Below are positions 44,095 to 53,149 of a stretch of 64,000 bases of DNA, in pieces. The DNA comes from Elizabethkingia meningoseptica_A (GTDB lineage Bacteria > Bacteroidota > Bacteroidia > Flavobacteriales > Weeksellaceae). The stretch is taken from contig NZ_JBJDLK010000009.1 in the NCBI RefSeq assembly GCF_045762675.1, forward strand, positions 95,253 through 159,252, given 5' to 3'. How positions within the stretch are numbered: the first letter of the stretch is position 1; each line of letters opens with the position of its first letter. Under the pieces are notes generated by a model. That model was given only the letters and a program-made list of their open reading frames with translations, did no database searches and had not been told where the DNA came from. A program made the position numbers and the translations under genes.

Positions 44095-44742
44095 CTAATT
44101 TTCTTCCGGCTTTAACCAGCCTTTTTCCCCGAAATGCTTTTTAAACTTCTGTATCTTTGGACCAACTACAGCACTGCAGTAAGGTTGGTTGGGGTTGGCT
44201 TTATAGTATCCCTGATGATAGGTTTCTGCAGGCCAGAACTTTTCAAAAGGTACAACCTGAGTCACATATTTACCACTCCACTCCTTTTTCTCTTCTGAAG
44301 CTTTTAAAGCTTCTTCTGTTTCTTTTTTCTGCTCTTCACTGTTATAGAATACGACAGATCTGTATTGGGTTCCTATATCATTTCCCTGTCTGTTTAGCTG
44401 CGTAGGATCGTGCAGAAACAAGAATACTTCCATTAATTGTTTGTAGCTGATAACTGCCGGATCGTATGCAATCTGTACAACCTCAGCATGACCTGTTTCC
44501 CCGGTACAAACTTCTTCATAGGTAGGATTATCTTTATGCCCTCCTGAATAACCGGAAGTAACAGAATGCACGCCTTTCAGCATATTAAAACATGACTCTA
44601 CACACCAAAAACAGCCACCTCCAATAGTAGCGTATGCTAATTTGTTTTCCATTTTATTTTTCTTAACTACATTTTTCCTGCTCTCCTGCCCCTGACAGGA
44701 AATTAACAATAAACTCAGAACAAGGAAAAATACTTTTTTCAT
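44095..44742 (-). CDS. msrA: Peptide methionine sulfoxide reductase MsrA, lipoprotein form
   Basis: 215 residues. Signal peptide with lipobox LLISC (C16), then a complete MsrA domain: GGGCFWCVESCFN with catalytic C44, SGYSGGHKDNPTYEEVCTGETGHAEVV, and FWPAETYHQGYY. The enzyme should face the periplasm and repair oxidised methionines there. Most MsrA proteins are cytoplasmic; lipoprotein versions are known in Bacteroidota. Monocistronic. Confidence 0.92.
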   Translation of the reverse strand: MKKVFFLVLSLLLISCQGQESRKNVVKKNKMENKLAYATIGGGCFWCVESCFNMLKGVHSVTSGYSGGHKDNPTYEEVCTGETGHAEVVQIAYDPAVISYKQLMEVFLFLHDPTQLNRQGNDIGTQYRSVVFYNSEEQKKETEEALKASEEKKEWSGKYVTQVVPFEKFWPAETYHQGYYKANPNQPYCSAVVGPKIQKFKKHFGEKGWLKPEEN

Positions 44743-45350
44743 AATCTTATACGAAGTTAGGTATTTTTTGATAATTGATCGCTGATAAATGATGATTGAT
44801 GGTCCCTGATTCTCAACCTAATAAATCTTAGCTGAACGCATTGCCCCTTTTCAGACGTAAATTTCCGGTATAAAAGCTATTTTGCGTTGAGATTAATTTG
44901 CATATACCTTAGAATACGAGGATATGTCTGTAAAATAATTCTCGGTTTAAGGCACAGGAAAATCAAAGATTCTTATATAATGTATACAAGATTGTAAAGC
45001 AATTAGCGCCTTAAAAGCCCCAATGTAAATAACGTGGGTTCAGGATAAGAAAATTAATGTCAGATTAGCACTCATGGGGAGCTTTTCTGAAAGAAAAATA
45101 GTAGAAATCCTATCATTTTTCTAATTCTAATGCAGTCTTCGATACGATTTTTGTTTCAAAAATCACTCAGACTGACGATCTATAAAGAAAAATTATTTAT
45201 TCCGAACTGAGGTTAAATAATAATTAGTGCCATTGTGACCAAACTTAAAATCATTATTATAAGAAAAAGCCAACCGGTTTCCCGGCTGGCCAAAAGTAAA
45301 AGTAAAAAATCAAACTATTTATTTATAGTGTTTTATTATTTATCATTATT
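44743..45350. other. Gene-free region with dispersed repeats
   Basis: About 600 bp. Near 44770-44810 it has a TTGATAATTGATCGCTGATAAATGATGATTGAT stretch of the same type as the repeat beside the S23 gene. Near 45137-45180 it has a TCTTCGATACGA...TCACTCAGACTGACGA segment that resembles other intergenic repeats. A terminator is at 45264-45290. No gene is seen. Confidence 0.55.
45264..45290 (-). terminator. Terminator of the MACPF gene
   Basis: Stem GCCAACCGG / CCGGCTGGC (one A-C mismatch), with a T-run on the minus strand, 60 bp downstream of the MACPF stop. Confidence 0.75.
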
Positions 45351-47105
45351 CTATAATCCAACAATAGTATACTGGTTCAACTCTTGTGATGTTATTTGTA
45401 TAGAAGGTAAACTACTAAACCATTCTCTCATACCATAGGTATCTAATACATAATCATCGTGAATTGCATAAGCAAACTTTTTATTCTCACGGTTTGTTGA
45501 AAGTATATAAGTTATATTATTATGTGGATTGACATACTTTTTAGCATTATTTTCATCAAATTTGAAAGAGGACACAAATGGGAATCCCTTATAATCAGCT
45601 GAAATTTCGGTACATTCTTGAGAATAACCACATTCATTACCAAATGCTGTTACGTCATATTTTATATTATATACATTTTTTAGTTTATTTTTTATAATCT
45701 CTCCAATTTTTATTATTTTCCATCCCCAGTTTTCATAACTATTATGTTCATGGAGGGGTCCAAGCCCGGCTTTACCCATTGTAGGATGAGTTGGCAAATC
45801 CGTATCATCTAACAATCTATCTATATCTAAGATAATACTATCACCAAATCGTGTATATAACATAACAACCGCTCTCATTGGATCAGGACGATCACTATCA
45901 CAATCAAAACAGTAATGTGCTCTTATAATAATTGATGGCTCTCGTAATTTGCGATCTTTTAATTCATATGTCGAATAATAATCAGAAGCTTTTTTAAAAT
46001 TTGCTTCTAGTAAATAATCAGAAAGTAGGTTCAATCCATTATCATCTATTTCAACCAAAGTATGTGTCCTCTTATCATTTAAAGATGAAGCCCACCCTGA
46101 TAAGTTTATATCTAAATCATTAATATTTTTCGGGATGGTAAAACCTGTAAAACCATATGCCCCACCAATAGTTTTAACAGAGGTTTCCATTTGGGATATT
46201 TCATTTGAAATATTAAAATTATTTGTATTTTTTCTTCCTATTTTGATATCAGCAGTTGATTTATTATCACCTTTTTTCTCGTCAACGCTGAATGAAGCAT
46301 TGATATCCTTTTCCATGTCCCTTTCTTTCTCTTCTATTGTTGTTGATTTATTATATAAACCTGTAAATAAGCCTGTAGCCTTTCCTCCGGAAAAAAATCT
46401 GGTTAAAATAAATGGACCGTAATTCTTAATTAAATCTGTATATGAACTATTATAGAGTTCATTAACAAAATCACGATGGAGATACTTCTCAGCTATTTCT
46501 TTATCAAAATAACCATTTCTTAACCTATATGAAGTAGCTAAAATAGAAATATTGAGTTCTCCAAAAATCCGTTTATTTTCTTCTATTTTGGTTTTAGTAA
46601 AAACTTCTGTAAGTGTTTTTTTTGATCCGATGCTAAAGACTGAAAAGTTGAGCTTGAAACCTGAATTTACTTTATTTGTTACAGAAGATTTATTTTCATA
46701 ACGATCAAAGCTGTTATAAGCAAAAGATTTTGAATCACTTTTTATAACATCTGTAATCTGAAATAAATTCGGATTAAGTATATATAATTTCTCAATATCT
46801 ATTACTGGAAAAGAAACATTTGTTGGGTCCGCCACAGGAATATCCTGAATTTTATACGACCTACCTAAATAATATTGTAATTCAAGAGGTTGATTAGGTA
46901 TTGATCTTATGCTAGCTATGGATTGGGTAGAAATTCTATTTTTTTTATTACTTAGGATTAAAGGAGAATTAGGATCTCTTTCTTGAAGAACTATCGTTCC
47001 CATATTTATGCTTTGATTACTTTTATTATTAAAAGCATTATCTTCTGATCTACATCCAATAAAGACCATAGAGCATATGGTGAAATAAGTAGTTATTTTT
47101 TTCAT
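45351..47105 (-). CDS. MACPF-domain lipoprotein (BSAP-like, pore-forming type)
   Basis: 584 residues. Signal peptide with lipobox FIGC (C18). The central part (about 150-390) matches the MACPF/perforin plan: a helix region, then the signature YGPFILTRFFSGGKATG (229-245), close to the family Y-G-T/P-H-F-x-x-x-x-x-G-G. Charged helical stretches rich in Lys and Glu follow (about 255-330), where transmembrane hairpins form in other members. The C-terminal about 190 residues include CFDCDSDRPDP, WGWKI and a NECGYSQEC cysteine group, possibly a binding domain. In Bacteroides, secreted MACPF proteins (BSAPs) kill related strains. Here the gene follows hmuY and a heme receptor, so a role in lysing cells to gain heme is possible (inference). 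Confidence 0.8.
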   Translation of the reverse strand: MKKITTYFTICSMVFIGCRSEDNAFNNKSNQSINMGTIVLQERDPNSPLILSNKKNRISTQSIASIRSIPNQPLELQYYLGRSYKIQDIPVADPTNVSFPVIDIEKLYILNPNLFQITDVIKSDSKSFAYNSFDRYENKSSVTNKVNSGFKLNFSVFSIGSKKTLTEVFTKTKIEENKRIFGELNISILATSYRLRNGYFDKEIAEKYLHRDFVNELYNSSYTDLIKNYGPFILTRFFSGGKATGLFTGLYNKSTTIEEKERDMEKDINASFSVDEKKGDNKSTADIKIGRKNTNNFNISNEISQMETSVKTIGGAYGFTGFTIPKNINDLDINLSGWASSLNDKRTHTLVEIDDNGLNLLSDYLLEANFKKASDYYSTYELKDRKLREPSIIIRAHYCFDCDSDRPDPMRAVVMLYTRFGDSIILDIDRLLDDTDLPTHPTMGKAGLGPLHEHNSYENWGWKIIKIGEIIKNKLKNVYNIKYDVTAFGNECGYSQECTEISADYKGFPFVSSFKFDENNAKKYVNPHNNITYILSTNRENKKFAYAIHDDYVLDTYGMREWFSSLPSIQITSQELNQYTIVGL

Positions 47106-47151
47106 ATAATTATATTTTGATTGATTTGATTTTGGTTGGTGTTTTTAACTT

Positions 47152-47191
47152 AATAACCTTTGAGAGATGTATTCTCCTCTCAAAGGTTATT
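47152..47191 (-). terminator. Stem-loop between hmuY and the MACPF gene
   Basis: A perfect 15-bp stem AATAACCTTTGAGAG / CTCTCAAAGGTTATT with a 10-nt loop and only a weak T-run on the minus strand. It may attenuate read-through from hmuY into the MACPF gene. Confidence 0.7.
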
Positions 47192-47196
47192 TTTAT

Positions 47197-47823
47197 TTAT
47201 TTACTAAAAATTTTACTTCCATCAGTTTGTAAGGCAAACTTAAATGTATAATATCCGGAATCATTCTTAGCTGCATCAGGAGAAATAGCTGCTGGTGCAC
47301 CTTTATAATAACTAGTAATCTGGATTTTTGCATATTTACCATCTCCTGTTTTTACTATAATAATATTCCCTGCAATTGGTGTTACAATATTTGTATCACG
47401 ATTATAATTATACCAACTTTTATCTGATTGTGGCTCTAATGCAAACTCTGTATTAACCGTTCCATTATCTGTTTTAAAAGCGGCATCTTCAGGTGCTGTC
47501 TTTACACCATCAAAAGAAGCTCCTTTTACAATAGCTGCAGCTCCTTTTCCTTTTCTTATTTTACCGCCGTTAATGATAACCTTTGTTCCACTAAAACCTA
47601 TATCCCACTTGTCTGTATCCTGTTCTGTAGCAGCTATCACTTTGTTTTCTCTAAGACTGTAGAGTGTATATTTGGCTCTATCTGTAGCGTCGACATCTTT
47701 CACCTCCTGTGTTTTAACAGATGCTGATGGGTTTACCGGTGCCGGTTCAGAACCTCTGTCATTACTTGAACATGATGCTAATGCTAATAATCCGATTACT
47801 GTACTAAAAAATAATTTTTTCAT
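47197..47823 (-). CDS. hmuY: HmuY-family lipoprotein without His or internal Met
   Basis: 208 residues. Signal peptide with lipobox LALASC (C18). The body matches the HmuY plan: KYTLYSLRENKVI, then DTDKWDIGFSGTKVIINGG near 73, and a C-terminal KYAKIQITSYYKGAP...GYYTFKFALQ strand set. HmuY captures heme and hands it to HmuR. The characterised P. gingivalis protein uses two histidines, and relatives use methionines. This protein has no histidine and no methionine after the start. It does have several tyrosines. It lies 10 bp downstream of the receptor. Confidence 0.85.
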   Translation of the reverse strand: MKKLFFSTVIGLLALASCSSNDRGSEPAPVNPSASVKTQEVKDVDATDRAKYTLYSLRENKVIAATEQDTDKWDIGFSGTKVIINGGKIRKGKGAAAIVKGASFDGVKTAPEDAAFKTDNGTVNTEFALEPQSDKSWYNYNRDTNIVTPIAGNIIIVKTGDGKYAKIQITSYYKGAPAAISPDAAKNDSGYYTFKFALQTDGSKIFSK

Positions 47824-47833
47824 ATATAATGTA

Positions 47834-49894
47834 TTAATAAGTTATTCTAAGATTGATCCAAAGCAACCTTCCGGCAAACTCTGGATTGAATTGTGTATTT
47901 TTGAAATTAGTGATGTTATCAGATCCTATACTGATATGATAATGATCTGCTATTCTTTTCCCTAATGATGCATTGAGCAGGAAGTAACCAGGAGCCATTT
48001 CGGATTTATTATTGATGATTCCGTTACCATCTTTATCAGCAAAACCATATTCTCCTCTGTAAATTCCTCTGGCATTGAAGAACCAGCCGTTTTTATCTTC
48101 ATAAAATAATTTGGCATTGAAGGTATGTTTGCTCCTTCCCGGAATACCATAATAGTCCCCCGGACCTAGTATTATAAAGTTCCCTCTGTCGTTATTACCG
48201 CCTAATTTTCCTGCTTTTATACGATCGAGTACAGCTTTATCTTTTGCTTCCAGATACTGATAACCTCCGGAAAAGGTGAAATTATTCAGAAATTTTATAG
48301 AGAGTTCTGTTTCTATCCCCTGTGTAAAGACTTTATTGAAGTTCATATAAGAAAACACTTGTTGTCCGTTTTCTTTTCGGGCGATAGGAATAGTCTGAAT
48401 AAGATTTTCGATATCATTGCGGAAAATATTCACTTTGGCTACTACTCCTTTTACGGGCTTTAATGTCGCACCAAAATTATACGCCCATGAACTCTCTGGT
48501 TCCAACTGGCTGATCCTGGCAAGATCTACAAGTACATTTTCCTGTTTTACGATTCCCTGGGCTATCATTTTAGCCAACTCTACACCGACTTCCTGTGTCC
48601 CTAATACTGAATAACCAACCAGATTATTGGTGAAATTAAGATACAGCTGTCTGAAGTCCGGTGCTTTAAACCCTCGTCCGGCAGAGGCCTGCAGGCTTAA
48701 AAATTTAAAGATTTGTATATCTGTTGCCAGTTTCGGGCTAAATTGAGATCCAAATACATTATTATTATCATATCTGAATCCGGCCTGAATATTCCAGCCT
48801 TGTATTGGAGTGTAGGCGATTTGGCCTAATCCATAAGCCTGATGAGAGGATTTTCTTTCATTATACCGGTTTGCATCGATATCCTGATAAATAATACCTG
48901 CTCCTAAAGTTGTCTGCCATTTACGGCTCCACTTAATATCTGTGAAATTTTCAGCTTTGCCATAACGTTCTCTAAAGAAGGTTTCATCCATTACCTGTCC
49001 GTTATCTACAAACTTATATTGAGAATCGTTATTCGATGCCGACATATAAAGTCTTAATCTGGAAGTTACTTTATCATTAGGTGTCCAGGTAGCTTGTGGC
49101 GCAATGTTATAATCTTTATTTTTAGAATAACCATCAACTTTTTGTCCCTGGCTCATCATTTTACCATCCTGATCATCGTAATAATATCTTGCATACAATC
49201 CAAATTTCCATTTACTATTGGGTGTGTAATTGATATTTGTAGAATAAGTAAAATTCTCAAAAGGATTAACAGTCTTTCCATAGCTATCAGCTCCGGAATT
49301 TAGATTATAACCTTCGGAACTATAACGGTTAGCTGATAAATTCACTGAAAATTTGTCTCGGCGAATATTGACGTCTCCACCAAAATCTATATTGGTATTG
49401 GTTCCGTAGCGCATACTTAAACTTCCTGAATCTTTGGTTGCAGTTTCTGTAATAATATTCACGACTCCTGCTAAAGCATCTGAACCATATAATGAGGAAC
49501 TCGGTCCTTTTATAATCTCAATTCTTTTGATGTTATTCACTGTAATCCGGGAAAGGTCCAATGTTCCTGCAGTTCTCCCAACCATTGGCTCCCCGTTTAT
49601 AAGGATGAGGGTATATTCTCCGGTCATCCCCTGCATCTGCAAGCTTGTGCCGTGATTAGGCGTAATAATAAGACCTGTTTGCTCTGCCAGAATATCACTT
49701 AGACGTACACTTCCCGATTGCTGGATCTGTTTTTTATCAATTACCTTTATCGGAATAGGAACCTCTTTTGCCTTCTGCTCGAAAGTATTTCCGGACACCA
49801 CAACTTCTTCAATCTCTTTTTCTTTCTCAGATTGTTGTTGGGCTCCCACAGCAATAGATGCTGAAAGACAGAAAAACAAGACCGCTTTTTTCAT
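47834..49894 (-). CDS. TonB-dependent heme receptor, HmuR-like
   Basis: 686 residues. Signal peptide (to VGAQQ), TonB box region near EIEEVVVSGNTF, plug with KEVPIPIKVIDKKQIQ and IKGPSSSLYGSDALAGVVNIIT. The barrel contains GRGFKAPDFRQLYLNF, the R-A-P/FRAP-type segment of heme receptors, and NITNF near the end, finishing in NLRITY. It is the first gene of receptor-hmuY-MACPF and likely takes heme from HmuY. The HmuR name is based on context and motif, not a search. Confidence 0.85.
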   Translation of the reverse strand: MKKAVLFFCLSASIAVGAQQQSEKEKEIEEVVVSGNTFEQKAKEVPIPIKVIDKKQIQQSGSVRLSDILAEQTGLIITPNHGTSLQMQGMTGEYTLILINGEPMVGRTAGTLDLSRITVNNIKRIEIIKGPSSSLYGSDALAGVVNIITETATKDSGSLSMRYGTNTNIDFGGDVNIRRDKFSVNLSANRYSSEGYNLNSGADSYGKTVNPFENFTYSTNINYTPNSKWKFGLYARYYYDDQDGKMMSQGQKVDGYSKNKDYNIAPQATWTPNDKVTSRLRLYMSASNNDSQYKFVDNGQVMDETFFRERYGKAENFTDIKWSRKWQTTLGAGIIYQDIDANRYNERKSSHQAYGLGQIAYTPIQGWNIQAGFRYDNNNVFGSQFSPKLATDIQIFKFLSLQASAGRGFKAPDFRQLYLNFTNNLVGYSVLGTQEVGVELAKMIAQGIVKQENVLVDLARISQLEPESSWAYNFGATLKPVKGVVAKVNIFRNDIENLIQTIPIARKENGQQVFSYMNFNKVFTQGIETELSIKFLNNFTFSGGYQYLEAKDKAVLDRIKAGKLGGNNDRGNFIILGPGDYYGIPGRSKHTFNAKLFYEDKNGWFFNARGIYRGEYGFADKDGNGIINNKSEMAPGYFLLNASLGKRIADHYHISIGSDNITNFKNTQFNPEFAGRLLWINLRITY

Positions 49895-49958
49895 AATCTT
49901 CTTTTGTACAAAATTATATTTATTTATTCTAAATTAATATATGAATTTAATCATATTT

Positions 49959-49982
49959 TTATTTAGAATAATTTTAAATAAA
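49959..49982 (-). promoter_or_regulatory. Candidate iron-responsive operator
   Basis: TTATTTAGAATAATTTTAAATAA, a near-palindrome 65 bp before the heme receptor. A similar TTTATTTAGAATT pattern is upstream of the siderophore receptor at 55339-55362. Could be a Fur-type site; the local DNA is AT-rich, so chance is possible. Confidence 0.4.
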
Positions 49983-50133
49983 TTCGCATTAAAAAGAAAA
50001 CAACTTGTAACTAACTTTATCTATACAGTTTTTTTAAGTACATGTGAAGTTCAATGCTGTAAGAAAGAATAAGATCCCAAAAACAGGTGAAAATACATTC
50101 AGTAATAATTGATGGTAGTTTACTGGAATAATA

Positions 50134-50159
50134 GAAGCCGGAGTCTCAACTCCGGCTTC
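50134..50159 (-). terminator. GC-rich stem-loop after the PepSY gene
   Basis: A perfect 11-bp stem GAAGCCGGAGT / ACTCCGGCTTC with a 4-nt loop, 26 bp after the PepSY stop. No T-run on either side, so its strength as a terminator is uncertain. Confidence 0.6.
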
Positions 50160-50184
50160 GTCAATTATATATCATTTAAAAATT

Positions 50185-51384
50185 CTAGTTTTTCTTTTTC
50201 TTTCTCCTTCCCCACCAAACCATAAAGCCTGTGACAGGTAAAGAGGCACATATAAGACTTACCATAAAAGCGATGATCTTTGTTGGCAACCCTAAAATAG
50301 CGCCTACATGAATATCATAGTTTGCAGCGACTACTTTTTCTCCGAAATTTTTGTCTTTAGGATCGTGTGTGTGAAGCAGCTCACCTGAGTTTTCATCAAA
50401 AATAAGGCTGCTGCTTTTATGGTATGAATAAGATAAATGCTTTACATATACCTCAAAATTCGGATGTTCATGATCATCCATATGTTCGTGTCCGAGATCT
50501 AATGCAAAACCATAGGCATTCGGATATTTTTCTTTAACCGTACTGATAATTTTGTCCAGTGTTGTTTCTGTTCTCTGCTCTATGGGTGCCTTGGTTTTTA
50601 TATGAGAGAAGTCCGGATATTGGGTATTTCCTCCGGAAAAGATTACGTAGATCATTGCCTGAACCACAAAGAAGGCATAGAATAAACCTGTAATGGAAAA
50701 GATCAATGCAAATATTGAGGCATAAAAACCCAATACATTATGGAGGTCGTAGTTCTTTCTTTTCCAGCTTTTAACATTCTTCCATTTAAAAGAAAACCGC
50801 TGTTTCCTTGCTGCCTTATTTTTTGGCCACCATAATACGATACCTGTAAGAAGCATGATGACAAAAATAATAACAGGGATTCCCACCACATAAGTTCCCC
50901 ACTCCTGTTTCAGAAGAAAACTCCAGTGGATCATTTTTACAATATTAAAGAACCCGTTTTTTTCATCATATACCCTTAGTACTTTTCCGGTATAAGGGTT
51001 TACATAAGCTGCTTTATATACTGGAAATTCATCAAAGTAGTTCCATGCTTTCGGATTATGTTCATACCAGTAGAATACATAGGATAACTTCTTATCTACA
51101 GGAATATTTACCCAGTGTACTGGATATTTTTCTTTTACCTGCTCCACAACAGATTTTTCCAGCACCCTTATCGGCAGGATCTGCTTGTTTTCAATATTGG
51201 CTTCCTGATGATAGATGACATCTTTTCTGGTATAATTTTCTACCTCATCTTTAAAAACATAAAGTGCTCCGGTAATAGAAATTATAAAAATCAGGAATCC
51301 TATAGCTAATCCAAACCACAAATGTAGTTTTCCTGACCATTTTTTAAAAAAACCGGGCTTCTTTTTATAATGATGTTTCTTCAT
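50185..51384 (-). CDS. PepSY-associated membrane protein (iron uptake), copy 1
   Basis: 399 residues. Lys/His-rich N-terminus (MKKHHYKKKPGFFKKW), first helix LWFGLAIGFLIFIISITGALYVF, periplasmic domain, HWSFLLKQEWG, a second helix group (VIIFVIMLLTGIVLWW), and a last helix ICASLPVTGFMVWWG. This is the PepSY-TM plan found next to siderophore receptors, where some members reduce ferric siderophores. It is a paralogue of the gene at 51895-53100. Upstream lies a receptor pseudogene that was probably its partner. Confidence 0.85.
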   Translation of the reverse strand: MKKHHYKKKPGFFKKWSGKLHLWFGLAIGFLIFIISITGALYVFKDEVENYTRKDVIYHQEANIENKQILPIRVLEKSVVEQVKEKYPVHWVNIPVDKKLSYVFYWYEHNPKAWNYFDEFPVYKAAYVNPYTGKVLRVYDEKNGFFNIVKMIHWSFLLKQEWGTYVVGIPVIIFVIMLLTGIVLWWPKNKAARKQRFSFKWKNVKSWKRKNYDLHNVLGFYASIFALIFSITGLFYAFFVVQAMIYVIFSGGNTQYPDFSHIKTKAPIEQRTETTLDKIISTVKEKYPNAYGFALDLGHEHMDDHEHPNFEVYVKHLSYSYHKSSSLIFDENSGELLHTHDPKDKNFGEKVVAANYDIHVGAILGLPTKIIAFMVSLICASLPVTGFMVWWGRRKKKKN

Positions 51385-51436
51385 ATCCTCTAGAAAATAA
51401 GTTATACAAAGATAGTTTTATATTTATTTAGTTTAA

Positions 51437-51891
51437 TTAAATTTTATATTCCGTAATAAAAGAACCTCCCATTTCCATTGCATTTACAAACTCTCAGTTT
51501 CTTGCGTTCCATCATGTAATTGCAGGCTGATACAATTTGTTGAACAGGTTTTCTATACCTAAAGATAATCTGCAGTTCTTATTGACTTCATAACCTGATT
51601 ACAGATTAAACTTTGTAAAGTCTGTACTCTGTCGGCACTCTGAACAAATGTTGCCCCAAATTTTGAAGTACTCACATACGAGGTAATTTCATAGTTCAGC
51701 CATTTGGAAAGTTGTCCTGTTGCCCAAATTCATCGTTGTTGACACGAGTTTGGTACTTCTTTTATATTTTCTTTTTTCCTTGTAGCTGTTAATATCACCT
51801 CATCTATACTTTTCGTATTCAGGCTGTCAGCCGTCTGCCCGAATGCGGTAATCGCTACCAGACAATCAACAGATAATAGTACTTTATTCAT
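51437..51891 (-). pseudogene. Collapsed TonB-dependent receptor pseudogene
   Basis: On the minus strand an ATG at 51891, 3 bp after the upstream PepSY stop, opens a signal peptide and receptor start: MNKVLLSVDCLVAITAFGQ, then SIDEVILTATRKKENIKEV, very like the start of the receptor at 53150-55303. After about 60 codons the frame breaks. The rest matches a receptor C-terminus in two other frames: LSKWLNYEITSYVSTSKFG, then NCRLSLGIENLFNKLYQP, FVNAMEMGGSFITEYKI and a stop at 51437. Most of the plug and barrel (probably over 500 residues) is missing. Confidence 0.85.
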
Positions 51892-51894
51892 TCT

Positions 51895-53100
51895 TTAAGT
51901 GTGTCTAATTCCTTTTTTCTTTTGCTTCCCCCACCACACTAAAAAGCCTGTAACAGGTAATGATGTGCAGATAAGGCCTGCTATAAACCAGACTATTTTA
52001 CCGAATAAACCGAAATAAGATCCGGTATGAATGTCATAATTGGCATTTGAATACTTTTCAGCTGTACTAAGCTTCGCATGTGGTTTATTGTTTAATAGCT
52101 TCCCTGAATATTTATCAAAAACCAGCATATTTCTTTCGCTGTAGCGGCCTTCTTTCTGGTAAACCGTTACGGGTATATTTTTCAGTTCTTTTCCTTTTTT
52201 ATTCTTTCCGTTCAAAGGGATCCTGAAGCTGGAGGCGTCTGCATATAATTTTCTGGTTTCTAATGCTGTAATATCAAAAACAGAATTGTTCTTTACTACA
52301 AGTGAATCCGGGGAGTTAATTTCTTTTTCTTTTGGTAAATCTGCTTTTCCGGATAAAGCATAGTTAAACACATTTTTTACATAAGGATAGGTGAAATATA
52401 TTCCGGTAACAGCCATTAATAAAGCGATGAACGAAACATAAAAACCTAAAATATTATGAAGATCATAATTTTTACGTTTCCATGTTTTTACATTTTTCCA
52501 GTCGAAGCTGAAACGTCCTTTTCGTGCTTTTTTAGTTTTTGGCCACCACAGGACAATTCCGGTAATAAGCATAACTATAAAAATGACTACAGGAATTCCG
52601 ATAATATATTCTCCCCATTCTGAGTTTAACAGAAGACTCCAGTGGATATATTTCATGAGCATAAAAAAATCATACTTCTCATTATATACCGCCAGTATTT
52701 CTCCTGTATACTGGTTTACATAGATTAATTTATTAACCTTTACCTGATCGAAATAGTTCCAGCCTTTTTTACTCTTCTCGTAGTAAGAGAACATATAGGA
52801 TTTATTCTTGTCCAAAGGTATTTCCACAGCACTCAGCGGGTACTTTTCCTTTATTTGTGAAGTAACCTTATTCCGAAGAATCTCGATAGGTAGCGCCTGG
52901 CTTTCTACGGTCCCCGGTTTTAGGTAAATGGCTTCTTTACGGATACTGTTCTGTACCTCGTCTTTAAAAACAAATAAAGTTCCGGATAACGAAACTATAA
53001 AAATAATAAGACCTACGGACAATCCTAACCACAAGTGTAACCTGGCGGACCATTTTTTGAAAAATCCGGACTTCTTTTTATGATGGTGCTTCTTCTTCAT
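51895..53100 (-). CDS. PepSY-associated membrane protein (iron uptake), copy 2
   Basis: 401 residues, same plan as the copy at 50185-51384: MKKKHHHKKKSGFFKKW, LWLGLSVGLIIFIVSLSGTLFVF, HWSLLLNSEWG, VVIFIVMLITGIVLWWPKTKKARKGRFSFDWKNVKTWKRKNYDLHNILGFYV and ICTSLPVTGFLVWWG. It lies 49 bp downstream of the siderophore receptor and likely helps release iron from the imported siderophore. Clear duplication product of its neighbour. Confidence 0.85.
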   Translation of the reverse strand: MKKKHHHKKKSGFFKKWSARLHLWLGLSVGLIIFIVSLSGTLFVFKDEVQNSIRKEAIYLKPGTVESQALPIEILRNKVTSQIKEKYPLSAVEIPLDKNKSYMFSYYEKSKKGWNYFDQVKVNKLIYVNQYTGEILAVYNEKYDFFMLMKYIHWSLLLNSEWGEYIIGIPVVIFIVMLITGIVLWWPKTKKARKGRFSFDWKNVKTWKRKNYDLHNILGFYVSFIALLMAVTGIYFTYPYVKNVFNYALSGKADLPKEKEINSPDSLVVKNNSVFDITALETRKLYADASSFRIPLNGKNKKGKELKNIPVTVYQKEGRYSERNMLVFDKYSGKLLNNKPHAKLSTAEKYSNANYDIHTGSYFGLFGKIVWFIAGLICTSLPVTGFLVWWGKQKKKGIRHT

Positions 53101-53149
53101 ATAAAAAAAGGTTAACCGGCAGATTCCTACCGGCTAATCTCTTCATTAT

